From Triatoma infestans (lineage: Eukaryota; Arthropoda; Insecta; Hemiptera; Reduviidae), in NCBI GenBank assembly GCA_011037195.1, contig JAAEAF010007873.1, forward strand, positions 1 through 64,000: 64,000 nt of DNA. Reading direction: 5' to 3'. Positions 9,089-20,349 of the stretch are shown in pieces. The position numbers were made by a program, and so were the translations under genes. Under the pieces are notes generated by a model, which was not told the origin of the DNA, searched no databases, and saw only the letters and a program-made list of their open reading frames with translations. Every line of letters starts with the position of its first letter. The first letter of the stretch is position 1.

Positions 9089-10623
9089 AACTGCTGGACA
9101 AAAGTATTGCATAAAATTTCAAATTGTTTTCTTTCACGATAATACATTTGTTTTTCTTTTGTTAATTTTTTATGGATTCATTTTAAATAATCTCTGACCC
9201 AATGGAGAACAAGATAAAACCAATTAGTTTATGTTTTTATAACGAATAATCTGTTCATACCTTGTAAACACAAATCATCCCAGTACGTAATTTCATTGCC
9301 TCTGATTAATTACTCTCTCTTACAAAGTTTTCTTTAGTGTTTTTGTTATCAGTTTTTTTTTGTTTTTTTTTAAGATTGTTTTAATTTTTTAAAACATTAA
9401 ATGTCTCGTGAAGGAAATTATTCTAAAGAAATAGCAGTTCGGGTGGTAATATTGCATGAAGAAGGGGTTCAGAGTCATTTATTGCTCAGAGACTAGGAAT
9501 GAACCAATCCACTGTTTCAAGAATGTTATAATGCGCTACAGGGCGTCTGGGGGAAGACCTGCCACTGGGCGTCCCAGAAGTACAACTCGGACAGATGAGA
9601 GATTTATTCATCTGAATGTGTTAAGGAACAGGTTCAATCACTAGCAATAAATTACGTCACTTGATCGCTGATGTCCGTAATGTCCATATTTCTAGTAGGA
9701 CAATCAGAAGGTTAAATAAAGCAAACTTGGCTTTCAGGGTACCCGCTACTGGCCTTCTTCTCACCAGAGCACATAGAGGCGCCAGATTGCAATACTCAAG
9801 AGAACAATACTCACAAGATTGGGGTCGTGTTTTATTGATAGATGAGTCGAGATTCACCCTACATTCTTCAGATGGAAGGATAAGAGTTTGGAGATGTCAA
9901 GGTGAAGGATATGCAGAGGCCAACATTTCTCCAAGAGTGGCTTTTGGTAGAGTGGTGATTTGGGAAGGCATAAGTTTTGAGGACGTAGCAGACTTACATG
10001 TCGTGGAAAATGGGACGCTAATTGCCCAGAAGTACCTTGAAGAAGATCTTCAGCGATATGTTATGCCAATTTCTGAAAGAGTCGGTGATGATTTTCTATT
10101 AATGCAGGATAATGCCAGATGTCACACTGCTCGAATCGTCCTTAAGTACCTACAGGATGTTGGGATTCAACATTTGATTTCTCCACCGAGAAGTCCAGAC
10201 CTAAATCCAATATCTTTGGGACACAATTCTCAGACTTCGCCTGAGACTAGCACTCTCAGGGGGCGCACAGCAGTTACTGAAGAATGGAATGAGATTTTTC
10301 AAGAGGTTATCCAAAATCTAATCTCTTCAATGCCAAGGAGGTTTGCTGCAGTTATTAGAGCAAGAGGAGTTATCACTAAATACTGTTGAAAAAAAAATGA
10401 AGAAGTGATAATAAATAAGTACCATTTTAATTTTAAATTTTACAGATTTTTTTTGTTTTAGCTTTATTTTTTATTCTGTGTATTAAACTAGGTTTTTCTT
10501 AAATTTTTGGTAGTTGCCCTTTTTTTCCTTTGAATCCATAAAAAAACAAAAAAACGAAAATACCTTTCAACTTCAAATTATAATATTTTGAAATTCTATG
10601 CAATACTTTTGTCCAGCAGTTTA
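9089..10623 (+). mobile_element. Tc1-family DNA transposon
   Basis: Terminal inverted repeats AACTGCTGGACAAAAGTATT (left, from about 9089) and its complement (right, to about 10,622) bracket one transposase frame. The repeats continue as GCATA(A/G)AATTTCAAA. The flanks are TA-rich (tatataaa / ttatatag), consistent with TA target duplication, though the exact TA cannot be fixed. Length about 1.5 kb is typical for the family. Inserted into an F-family repeat. Confidence 0.85.
9401..10389 (+). pseudogene. Tc1 transposase, frameshifted and missing catalytic E
   Basis: The frame starts MSREGNYSKEIAVRVVILHE at 9401. It then shifts near 9465 into an HTH region (IAQRLGMNQSTVSRML) and shifts again before the long open frame 9661-10,389. 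Catalytic motifs: LIDESRF (first D), LMQDNARCHTA (second D), SPDLNPI. The glutamate expected 34 residues after the second D is replaced: the text reads NPIS where a few bases, including the GAA codon, have been lost. Cut-and-paste activity is therefore not expected. It presumably encoded a DD34E transposase acting on the flanking inverted repeats. Confidence 0.85.
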
Positions 10624-10788
10624 TATAGTTGTTATATATATATAGTTATAATGAATTTATCATAATAAGTAGCATTTAAAGAAAAAGCTTACTGCATTTT
10701 CCCTAGGACCTACCAAATCAATCTTATTGCAAAACTGATAAGTAAAAGTAAATAATGATCAAGTCTGTGTACTTTATTCTGTAAGGCG

Positions 10789-10990
10789 TACTGGGGCGGG
10801 TGTTGGTGTAGTGGTTATGAGCATGGACTTGTAAATGGGAGGACCCCAGCTCGATCCAACGAATAGCTGCTTAATTTTATATTCGTTTAAAAAATGTTAA
10901 TGGTAAAGTACGTGCCTCCGCCCCCGTCCACCACACCTAATCTGGTAGCTGGACGTTAAGCCCAACTGAATAGATAGGCATTACTTTCCT
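10789..10990 (+). mobile_element. tRNA-derived SINE, family C
   Basis: A pol III A-box-like TGGTGTAGTGGTTATGAGC and a B-box-like AGCTCGATCC lie about 30 bp apart, followed by a GC-richer body (cctccgcccccgtccaccac). The head resembles a tRNA but does not fold as an intact one. Confidence 0.55.
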
Positions 10991-12160
10991 ACTTTACTTA
11001 TAATATACTGAATTATTCAATTTTATATAGGATAAGAGTTAGATCGTCCTCGGTATTTAGCCTCACGTAATGGCTCATATCTCATTTTAGCCTCCCATAC
11101 AAAGAAATCTAAGAACAAAAAATTTTTTTCTCAATTGAGATGAATAACAGCATCCATATTTAAGAAAAAATTAAAAAAAAAAAAATTAAAAAAAAAAATT
11201 TATTTAAATTAACTATTTTTGACAATTGATTAATTAGTCAAGACAAAAATTTTTTTTTTATAAAAATAACCAACATATTCTTAAATTCCCACATCATTTA
11301 ACATACATAAATTTCTATGTATATATGTATATTGGTATCCCTAATGTTAATAAGATATGTATTCATTGTAATGTTAGTCTCAAACTAATCATTATTGAGA
11401 ATCACGACGAAACGTCATGCTTTTAATTGAATCAAGTATGTATGTAGACAGAGAGCCATTTTATAGAAAAATTATGGGAAATTGAAATTAAAAAAAAACA
11501 CACAGTACAATCGTAATTCTTCCGGTTGTAGTAGACTGATCAAACCGTTTCAGATGCGGCGATAGTATCAATTTTGAGGTTCCGGCAAATTATCGCTTTT
11601 GAGATAATATTTTCACACACACACATTCGCAGACCCCATTCGCTAATAACATATTTTTTCGTGCTCCGGGTGGAATTTTCTCATCACCGACCCAAATAAA
11701 TGGTTTTATTTAAAACTGGAAGACTAATTGCACATAGAGAAAACTGTTTGAAGTTTTGTTTGATACATTTTTCCAGAAAAAAGGTGACATCAATTTTATG
11801 CATTAACCCATTTTTTTTCGGATATCTTGATAAGCAGGAGTAAGATTGTCAAATAATACATTCAAAATCAGGGCATTCACATAGAATGCGGATTTACGAA
11901 TTGAACTGTACTGCTAGTGTTTTAAAAACTTTGTGCTACTCGACTATTCTCGGTTGTTTGTCAAGAATCTTAAGAATAGGCTTTCGCCCGAAACCGGTCA
12001 CAAGATCACAAGATGAGATTAGGCTAAACCGGAAATAATTCATGATCTTTTACAGCACTGTGCTACTTAATTTTACTCCAGGAAGTTTTTGAAATAATTT
12101 TTTTTTTTCATTATTTTTGTGAATAAAAATTAGATAAAAGTGAGCTTTAATATATATATA
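10991..12160. other. AT-rich noncoding; decayed hammerhead at 11,975-12,010
   Basis: No gene. At 11,968-12,003 the string CTTAAGA, GGC-TTTC-GCC, GAAAC, CGGTC resembles a decayed Penelope hammerhead (CTGANGA has become CTTAAGA). Confidence 0.35.
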
Positions 12161-12164
12161 TATA

Positions 12165-12245
12165 TATTATAAATCTGACCTGTTTCGTATTTTTTCTTCA
12201 TTGGATTAAAATCCAGATATTATCTAGCATTGCAGATCCCACCAT
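12165..12245 (+). mobile_element. Penelope-type 3' fragment
   Basis: The order 'gacctgtttcg', 'ggattaaaatccagat', 'agcattgcagatccc' parallels 22,590-22,645 and 7953-8012. Diverged. Confidence 0.3.
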
Positions 12246-12287
12246 ATATTTATTATAAACTATTCACTTAATATAAAACATCAAATT

Positions 12288-13298
12288 CTACACGGACGGT
12301 TCCAGGATGGATGGTAGGTCTGGGGCTGCCGTCTATTTTGAGACGGGAGATCATTTGGTAGCGCCTCTTGGTGAGTGGGCCACCGTTTTCCAGGCTGAGG
12401 TTTATGCAATTCTTTGCTGTATTTTGGATGAGAGGGTGCGTAACACTAATTAAAAGGTGTTTGTATCTGCTCGGACAGCCAGGCTGCGTTGAAGGCGTTT
12501 AATTCATGTGTCTTCACTTCCAGATTGGTGTTGGAATGTTCTAGAAGACTGGAAGATCTTTCTTCATTAAAGGATGTGCTTCTGGTCTGGGTTCCAGGTC
12601 ATATGGGAATTTTTGGGAATGAGGAGGTGGATAGGTTTGCCAAATTAGGTGCCTCTCTCCCTTTCATTGGTCCAGAGCCTGCTGTTGGTGTGTCTTCAGG
12701 CACATGTTTGTCGGGCTTTCAGACGTGGATGACCTCACAGCACTCCTCCTTGGTGTGTCTTCTGGCACATGTTTGTCGGGCTTTCAGACGTGGATGACCT
12801 CACAGCACTCATCCTTATGGATGAATGCAGTGGGTTGTCGGCAGTCTAAAATGCTCATTGGGGGCCCGGACGGAGCTTTGAGTAGCAGGGTCCGATGTCT
12901 TTCACGGACCTCCCTCAGGCATCTGGTTAGATTCCTGGGCATTGTGGTTTAAGGAGACATCTCTATATAATGGGACTCGTGCCTGACCCCTTTTGTAGAG
13001 TTTGTGAGACTGAGGAGGAAACACCCATGCATCTGATGACGAATTGTTTGGGTTGTGAGGAGATTAGTTTAGGACAATCAGCCGGAGTAGGATATCGGTA
13101 GAGGATCTTAAGCTGTGTCCTTTTAAGGTTTTGGTCCGATTTGTTCGTTCTGTGGTGAAACTTAGATGGTTAAAACCTGGGCCTGGATTTTCATTCTAGT
13201 CCCAGTGGTTGTTATTCTTTAGGGGTAGCTATATGGGCCCTGGGAGGCTTTGGATAGCGTAGGGTTTGCCCTCCCCTTCTGCGAATAATAATAATAAT
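12288..13298 (+). mobile_element. 5'-truncated LINE: RNase H and zinc knuckle, 12-bp TSD
   Basis: Flanked by identical 12-bp repeats AAACATCAAATT at 12,276-12,287 and 13,299-13,310, with an (AAT)n 3' tail. The insertion starts inside the RNase H motif FYTDGS and continues GRSGAAVYFETGDHLVA and WATVFQAEVYAILCC (catalytic E). After a shift come VLLVWVPGHMGIFGNEEVDR and later CRVCETEEETPMHLMTNC. Several frameshifts and stops make it a pseudogene. It is a different subfamily from the LINE at 6401-6947. Confidence 0.85.
12687..12816. repeat. 65-bp tandem duplication inside the LINE
   Basis: Two 65-bp units (12,687-12,751 and 12,752-12,816) starting GGTGTGTCTTC, differing at two positions (caggc/tggca region and ctcctt/catcctt). 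Confidence 0.9.
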
Positions 13299-13310
13299 AA
13301 ACATCAAATT

Positions 13311-14375
13311 GATTTAAATGGACATTCCCCCCATATAGATTGTAATTTTTACAATAAATATTTATTATGGAACATAACTGTAATTAACTAGGAAAAGAGC
13401 CTGAAAAAGACTGTGATTGATCTTAATTTTTTACATGAAAGCGTAAAATTAGCAACGTCAAATATGACCCACATTATTGATTTCATTCCCCATTTACTAG
13501 ACTTGATAGATTGTTAACAAAGAACTAGTTTATGGTCATTATTTTTGCTTATTTTTTAGAGAGGGGGGGATAAACATTTACTGTTATTTGTATTAAAACT
13601 AATGTGAATACATTACATTACTGTTATTGTTAAAGATTTAATTTTTAATCACATTTCTGGTATAATAGTTTCAAAACACATATTACAACAAATATGATAA
13701 TCAAAAATTCTTGTTTAAAAAAGTTAAGTTTTGTTAAATAGCATTGTTTTTCTAAATACATTTTATATTCATTATTTTTTTTTTAGTTTAGCCCATTATC
13801 TCTCCTTAAGAGAAAAGAGAATTTTTTAGAATTCTATAAATCATTATATTTTTTTATTTCGATAAAATTCATTAAATGTCTCCATAATTTGAGGATTTTT
13901 TTTTTAAATTTAAGGCACGACAACACTGCCCGAAGCTGACTCAGTACACCGCCGACCTCCAGACAGTGTTTTGTATTTATTAAATTATTTAAAAAAATGA
14001 CATGTCTTTCTTATTTTCTATTATATTTTCAAGAAACTTCAGCAAATAATTGTGCGAATATAGTCAATGGTTTTGGCATAAGTTAATAATCTTGAAATAA
14101 TTAATTAATATGTTTAAATAATTACCAAATTAATAAAAGGAGTTGGTATAATTTCTCAATTAAATATAAATAAAGATTAATTGAAATTATAAAAATTTTG
14201 TATTATATTAATAAAAATAATAATAATAATAAATACAAATTCTAGCTATCATTAATTAATATCAATTTTGAGGGGTTTGAAAATGTCGAACATTCAAATT
14301 TTGGTGCTAGGAAATTTAAGTACCTAAATGAAATCGGCAGCGCAAGGTAATGAATGTAACACATTTGGGTTATGC
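13311..14375. other. AT-rich noncoding with a SINE-A 3' fragment
   Basis: At 13,905-13,975 'aatttaaggcacgacaac', 'tcagtacaccgccgacctcc' and 'agacagtgtt' are the reverse complement of the SINE-A 3' body. The remainder is poly(A/T)- and AAT-rich, with no gene. Confidence 0.45.
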
Positions 14376-14389
14376 GGTTTAGTAAACAC

Positions 14390-15293
14390 GGATATGTCAG
14401 AAAACTTCCAAGTCTCTAATGGGTTAAAGCAGTGTGATGCGTTAGCTTGCTTATTGTTTAACCTGGCTTTAGAGTGGGTTATTAGAAAATCCGGAATACA
14501 AACCACCGGAACTATATTCCATAAATCCGTAGAACTCCTGGCGTATGCTGATGACATAGACATCATGGGAAGATCTGCCGATGCTGTGAGAAGTGCTTTC
14601 ATTGAAATAGAAAAAGCTGGCAGATATATGGGCCTTCTAATAAACGAGAGTAAAACAAAATTTCTCACAAATGATGAAAGGTTTGAAGGCCCTTTTAGAG
14701 TTGGCACTACTGCTTTGAGAAAGTCGACAGCTTTGTCTACCTGGGATCTTTAGTAACTGCTGGCAATAATGTATCAAATGAAAAGGAGGATTATATCCGC
14801 CAACAAGTGTTATTTCGGTCTCAATATGCATATGAGAAGCAAGATGCTGGACAGGGTAACCAAGCTAAGAATTTATAAAACTCTTATTCGCCCTGTCCTG
14901 ATATATGCCTCCGAAACGTGGACCATCACAAAAACAGATGAACAGCGCCTGTTAATTTTCGAAAGGAAAATACTGCGAAAAATCTTCGGCCCAATACGTG
15001 AGAACACGACTTGGAGTCGTAGAACAAACACGGAACTGTATGCTCTGATGAAGGAGCCGAATATTGTAGCCCATCTCTTGAGATTGGGGCAGGAAGAAAT
15101 TCCATACAAGCTATTACAGGAAGCCCCTGACCGCAAGAGGAGGATTGGGAGACCGAAACTGAGGTGGCTGGATAGCGTGACGCAGGATGCCAGGCAGCTA
15201 CTGCGTACTAGGAACTGGATGGCGGCTGCAAGAGAGAGGGACGACTGGCGGAATAAGATCGAGGAGGCCAAGACCCAACTAACTGGGTTGTAG
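14390..15293 (+). pseudogene. RTE reverse transcriptase C-terminal half, one frameshift
   Basis: First segment: FQVSNGLKQCDALACLLFNL, ALEWVIRKSGI, LLAYADDIDIMGRS (YADD catalytic box), INESKTKFL. A frameshift near 14,735 breaks it. The second segment (14,769-15,293) holds KLRIYKTLIRPVLIYASETW, LLIFERKILRKIFGP, then RIGRPKLRWLDSV and WRNKIEEAKTQLTGL, the conserved RTE C-terminus. RNA-templated DNA polymerase, now inactive. The two pieces are adjacent and collinear, so this is one element. Confidence 0.85.
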
Positions 15294-15315
15294 TGCCACT
15301 GATGATGATGATGAT
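14390..15315 (+). mobile_element. RTE-clade LINE, 5'-truncated, 14-bp TSD
   Basis: Target duplications GGTTTAGTAAACAC at 14,376-14,389 and 15,316-15,329 bracket the insertion. The 3' end carries the (TGATG)n-type tail characteristic of RTE elements. Confidence 0.85.
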
Positions 15316-15344
15316 GGTTTAGTAAACACACTGTATTTTTTAAT

Positions 15345-15510
15345 TCTCTTACTCCTACACTGAGCCCCCAAGGGATATCTGTTGCATTCAGTTACTTGGG
15401 GATTAGCGACCCCACGGTTACCACAGCTCAGTACTCTATGCACTTCATCAGAACAGTACACAATACACTTAAACTACATAAACTCTACACGTTACAGACA
15501 GTTAATTGGC
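15345..15510 (+). repeat. Dispersed repeat D, copy 1
   Basis: About 150 bp (from 'cccaagggatatctgttgc' to 'tctacacgttacagaca') that recurs at 43,745-43,890 with roughly one mismatch in ten (e.g. 'cacttcatcagaacagtaca' is identical). No coding or pol III signals. Unclassified. Confidence 0.7.
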
Positions 15511-15522
15511 GAAAACCAAAGA

Positions 15523-15722
15523 AGAAGGAAGAGATTAGCTTAGTGGTAGCACGCTGGACTAGCAACGCGGAGGTCTTGGGTTCGAATCCAACATGCTGCC
15601 CTTAGTTTTTTTTTTCTTCCTAGAAGCCTCTACAATTCACTGTCCTGTGATGGGCAGTGTTGTCTGTAGCTAGAGAACGCTACTTGGAGGCCGGCTTGCA
15701 TTGGAGAAGGTCTGGGGGGGGC
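15523..15722 (+). mobile_element. tRNA-derived SINE, family A, copy 1
   Basis: The tRNA-like head has A box TAGCTTAGTGGTAG (15,536-15,549) and B box GGGTTCGAATCC (about 15,578-15,589), then a T-run and the SINE-A body 'ttcactgtcctgtgatgggc', 'agaacgctacttggaggccgg'. Other copies are at 29,353-29,590 (+) and 38,214-38,450 (-). Confidence 0.75.
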
Positions 15723-15759
15723 ACAAAAGATTTTTCAGATAGCAGTGCAATAATGCCCC

Positions 15760-16140
15760 TACAACAATCTACAATCTACTATAAAGTATCACTTCAATTG
15801 ACATGAATGAAATATTTGACATAAATGTTTCCGGCAAAAGCCATCAACCGGAATAGCTTTTTGCGATTTTTTCGAAAATAGCTCCGATTTTTTTTTTTTT
15901 TTTTTTTTTTAACGCTCTAACACAATCTACACATTACAAAAATACTTATCATTTCTATATGAAACATTTTTTTTTTTGGGGTGGGAGAGGTTCTGGGGGA
16001 ACAGAAACGTTTTACTTTTTGCGTTTTACTAAATTACCACTTAAGGACAATATATAGTCCTACCACTGACATAATAATATTAATATATGTTAAAAGCATT
16101 GCTACTAATTATTGATACTGCGAATTTATAGATAAAGGTA
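15760..16140 (-). repeat. F-family fragment, minus orientation
   Basis: The reverse complement contains the F blocks (aaccggaagtgc-type 'catcaaccggaatagc', 'ttgcgattttttcgaaaata', then 'gggtgggagaggttctgg' corresponding to the CCACCCC block). Followed to 16,790 by AT-rich DNA without a gene. Confidence 0.45.
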
Positions 16141-16791
16141 TTTCAACTTTTTTCGGAAACGTTATAATATTACATACTTTTAAACTTGAATTACTAACTG
16201 TTCAGATATAAATCTACAATAATATCAGACAATATATTAATATCAGAGAATCTATAATAATATAATGAGAAATTAACTTATTTAGATAATTATTAATGAA
16301 ACAAATATTTAGTTTAGAAATATTACATTACGATCTATAAAGTCTCTTGAGATTAGCGCATCTTTAATGGTGTGAACATCCTAAAGTAAAATAATATTCA
16401 ATAGCGATGGATAAGTCTCTTCTTAATAATGACTTCTTAAAACGGAAAACAATATAAAAGACCCGGATGAAGTTATAAGAATTTCAATATGATGTTCGTG
16501 TCTTCATATAAAGGTTATTTATTAGGGGAATTTACATAGATCTAAAGAGTTCAAAAGAATTCTTTGTACATAGAGGTATGAAAAGTACTTGAATAGGACG
16601 GAAAAAGGAGATAATCTGTTGGTCAACAGGATATCCCATGGCCCTGCTTGAATGCTACTAACCTAGCCTCTCTAAACAACAAAGTCAAGTGTTCCATTTA
16701 AAGGATTTAAACAGCATCTTAGGGGGGAGGGGTGTTTCTTTTGGGATGGTTTTTCATTATTTATTTTTAAATGTCGCCAACTCAGGAACTA

Positions 16792-17740
16792 CGAGGCATG
16801 TCCAGTAAGTGTACTGAATTTTTGTAGGTTACAAAAATTTTTATGTGAACAAAAAAATTACCTGGTTACATTAGTACATATGTAAGCTATTTTTCGACAT
16901 AGTCACCATTCCTATCAATGCAGATGGTGAACCGGGGTATTAATTTTTTGATGCCTTCCTCGAAGTAGTTTCCCGCCAACCCCTTCGTCCACTTCTCCAC
17001 TTCCTCCTTCACCACCTCGTCGGTTGAAAACATTTTTCCACCCATGTGCAGCTTCAGGGAGGTAAAGAGATAGTAATCTGAAGTGCTAGGTCAGGGGAAT
17101 GCGCGGGATGGTTCAGGACATCCCATTTAAACGAGGCAAGCAGTTCCTTCGTGGCGTTGGCCGTGTGTGGTCTGGCATTGTCGTGCAGCAGGCAGACTCC
17201 CATTGTCAGCATGCCTCTCCTCTTGTTGTGAATCGCCCTCCGCAATTTTTTTTAGGGTCTCACAGTATCTTGCAGAGTTGATGGTCTCCCCTTGAGGCAT
17301 ATATTCAATTAAAATTATGCCTTGACAGTCCCAAAACACGGATGCCATGATTTTCTTGGCTGAAATTGTGGTTTTGAACTTTTTGGGGGAGGGTGAAGAG
17401 GTGTGACGCCACTGTTGAGACTGCCTTTTGGTTTCAGGTGTGTAGTGTGCAACCCAAGTTTCATCTCCAGTAATGATGGAGCGGAGAAATTCATCTCCAT
17501 GGAGTTTGTAGCGTCTCAAAAACTCTTGCCCGACCTTGAATATTTCACACTTGGCGGGAGATTGGATTGACATTTTTCACGAAACGTTTGTCGCGTCGAC
17601 AGTTCTCAACGTGCTGACCTCGAACCGGTCTCGTTGCGGAGGGGAGGAATCAGGCTACACGACAGTGTAGCCAACATGTCGAAAACAAAATCCCTCCGGC
17701 CGTGAGAGCCTCAGTACACTTACTTACTGGACATGCCTCG
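16792..17740 (-). mobile_element. Internally deleted mariner element
   Basis: Terminal inverted repeats CGAGGCATGTCCAGTAAGTG (left) and its partner with an extra GTAA (right), with TA duplications at 16,790-16,791 and 17,741-17,742. At 949 bp it is shorter than a full mariner (about 1.3 kb). The transposase reads on the minus strand. Confidence 0.9.
17054..17573 (-). pseudogene. Mariner transposase, N-terminus deleted, frameshifted
   Basis: Motifs in order: GQEFLRRYKLHGDEFLRSI, ITGDETWVAHYTPETKRQS (first D), FWDCQGIILIEYMPQGETIN, then in another frame LLHDNARPHTANATKELL (second D) and HPAHSPDLA. The third aspartate (PSD) is lost from the frame because one C is missing in 'ctagcacttcagattac'. 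The N-terminal DNA-binding HTH region is absent: only about 170 bp lie between the coding segment and the right inverted repeat. Non-functional DD34D mariner. Confidence 0.85.
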
Positions 17741-17890
17741 TAAATGTGATAAAAGCATCTAAGGGAAGTTCCTTGGCAGTGCTCCGGAGGTATTTGAACA
17801 ATTCTCTTAATAAATGTATATAAAATTAAATTAAATTTTATCAATACACTTTTACAATCGCCTTAAAGCTTAAACCTGATATTCCATCTT

Positions 17891-18582
17891 AAGTGTAAAG
17901 ACAGTCACGGCGGTTTGAACCGAAGCGCTTAACGAGTCGGTGACTATATCATAATACTGTAAAACATACACAGGTGCCGACCGTTTCGTTTCGTGCGGCA
18001 GTTTTTAAAACAGCGTCGGTAGGTGATTGTGAGGGGAATCGAGTCGGTTTAACTTACCCGAAGTCACCCGAAGGGTGTTTAAACGTGTTCAGATAGCTCT
18101 GTTCAGACACGGGTGTTTTGACTGGTGTTGTTTAGAAATGGCTAGAGAAAAATTTGATTCTGAAAAGCTAAATAAACGAAGTAGAAAATCAACCGGCACT
18201 TTGGGATATGAGGGAAAAAGTATGTTAGCTTTTCTTGGCAAATTGTGAGTAACTCATCAAAGTACTTCAGTCACTTTGAAAACATCCTAGTGAAGTTGAA
18301 AAATTTTTCATCGTCTCTTTTGTAATTCAGCAAACAACGTATGAAAAAGCCCTTTTTGTTGCCTTTCTCTGATAACTGGATGTATCCATATTCTTCGTTC
18401 TATTTTTTTTTTTTTTTTAAATTTTCCAACGCAAATGCAATACTGACAAATACACTAAGTCGTTCATACTGCAAACCGCATCGAGCACTACACAAATCGC
18501 TTAATAAAACAGCTCAATGTGGTTTGTTAGAATGCTACCGACTCGTCAAAACGCTTCGGTTAAAACCGCCTGTCTTTACCCT
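17891..18582. mobile_element. TIR element (~0.7 kb) with a short internal ORF
   Basis: The left terminus GTGTAAAGACAGTCACGGCG and the right terminus (complement GGTAAAGACAGGCGGTTTTA) are imperfect inverted repeats of about 48 bp, each also carrying AACCGAAGCG and GACGAGTCGGT. The flanks allow a TTAA/TTAG-like target. The superfamily is not identifiable; no DDE transposase is present. Confidence 0.6.
18139..18249 (+). CDS. Short ORF inside the TIR element
   Basis: ATG at 18,139 gives 36 codons: MAREKFDSEKLNKRSRKSTG then TLGYEGKSMLAFLGKL and TGA. The leader upstream is GC-richer than the surroundings and carries two TTCAGA strings. It could be the first exon of a lost transposase or a chance frame. 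Function unknown. Confidence 0.25.
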
Positions 18583-19890
18583 AAAGACACAAATATTATC
18601 AGCTCGTATATGTTTCCTCATAATACGTACGTGTAATGGTCATCAAAAAATGTTTTTTTTTTTTCATTTTTTAAAAAAAACAGGACGTTTTAATAAATAT
18701 CAAAAAACTTAAATCCTGCCAGTTGATATTCTTTTGTTAATTTAAGACTTCCTTTTTTTTTCTCTGAAAAATTTGGCAATGGCGGCAGAACGATTCAGTT
18801 TGAAGAATAATGGTGCAATTTATTAACACTCTAAACATTTTGTCTTTCTACAAAATTTGATGTTTGGCATTCAAAAATGCTTCTATATTCTGGAATTAAG
18901 TTATACGGCTCTGTCTTTTGGACCACATTACAATCACTTGAATTACTATCTGCCACGGATGCTAATTAACATATAATTCCACTACCTCTAAGAAAACATT
19001 TATAGTAAAAATATGAATAAAATGTATCAATAATTGTATTCTTTTTATAATGTAGTAAGAAAAAGTTATGTGAATGATTTATACAGGAGAAAAAAGTATC
19101 TTCTATATATCCATTATCCATTCATAATTGACAGTTGACCGAAGATCGTAAATAAAAAAGAAAAAAAAAAGGCTAGTTAATTTATTGAGGCCATAAAATA
19201 AATTCCATTCAATTGGTTAAGAATTAATAAATTTTTGAATGAAATCTAGTTCATTAATAATAATATTATTAATAAAAGAATAATTGTAAAAAAAAATTTT
19301 TGATGATAAGATAAATTCAATATTTATTGTTTAAATTGTCGGGCCAAAACAATGAGAGAATAATTATTATTATTTTTTTGAATCAGCACTGTCACCATAA
19401 GACTCGATAAAAATACAGTCTCACAATAAAGTTGTATTAAAATATAATATTTTTTATTATAATTTGATTTAAACAATGTATTAGAAAAACAATTTTATTT
19501 TTTTGTAAGTTAAAAAATATTATTTCAATTATTAGAGTATAACTTGATTTATTCCATCTTTTACTAACAGAAAAAAAAAACCGTTTTTAACTAGCACTTC
19601 ACTTTTACTTGTCTAGGTTAATTTTTTATTTCATAAATTTAATACCATGCTTGAACACTGTATACACACACGCCTTCAATTTTATTTTATCCAATAGTTG
19701 TGGAATTATTTAGAAAGTTGAAAAATATTTTTATATAACCTGTAAATTGATTAGCAATTAAAAAAATAAAAAAAAATACTAATTAATAAATAATTATTTA
19801 TACTTTTCTAAGATCTAACAAAAAATATACACCCCTAATTAAGGCGACTTTTTTTCTTTTCTTTTTTTTACGATAGCACAACTTCTTCCC
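18583..19890. other. AT-rich noncoding DNA
   Basis: Poly(A/T) tracts and AAT strings. I see no gene, TIR or LINE motif. Confidence 0.5.
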
Positions 19891-20012
19891 TCTATTTCCC
19901 CCAAAACCCCTGTTTATTTAAATAAATTTTCTTTGGAAAAAGTTTCAAATAAAAGTGATAGTTCTCTAGATGTAAAAACCCCTTGATGTCTTCATATATA
20001 AAATCGTAAATA

Positions 20013-20270
20013 AGTGATTGTACCTGTAACGCCAAGAGAAAGAACAAAAGCCTGACCGAGAGAGAGCAGACTCTCTCTGGTACTCGCTGACTTAAGCAGG
20101 CTAGAGTGGGAGAACCTGTATATAAGCCAGTGAGAATCTTACCTAAAGGGATATATATATCTATGTATCAGATTCAACAATATATATATCGCATCGTGTC
20201 ATTTCTCCTACTCTCACCTTTTATTCTATAAAAATCATTACAAGTCCAGTGCAGTCAGTGTAAAGTTATA
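20013..20270 (+). mobile_element. Possible solo LTR
   Basis: Starts TGTAACGCCAAGAG, has a TATATAAG box near 20,140 and 'ctataaaaatcatt' later, and ends near 'attataaca'. The terminal TGT...ACA pairing is short and I find no clear 4-6 bp duplication, so this is tentative. Confidence 0.3.
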
Positions 20271-20349
20271 GAGCTATATTATAACAGTGTCTTCATATCT
20301 CGTCTAATTAATCAAACCTAATTTCTCTCCTCATCAATTCCATTATATT

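Noticed and set aside
10625..10690. TA-rich flank of the Tc1 element as part of a longer inverted repeat
   Set aside because: The similarity ends at the terminal repeat; the remainder is (TA)n only.
11390..11420. GACGAAACGTCATG string resembling a hammerhead 3' half
   Set aside because: There is no CTGANGA or foldable helix II upstream within range.
14873..15331. 152-codon minus-strand frame
   Set aside because: It is antisense to the well-supported RTE reverse transcriptase.
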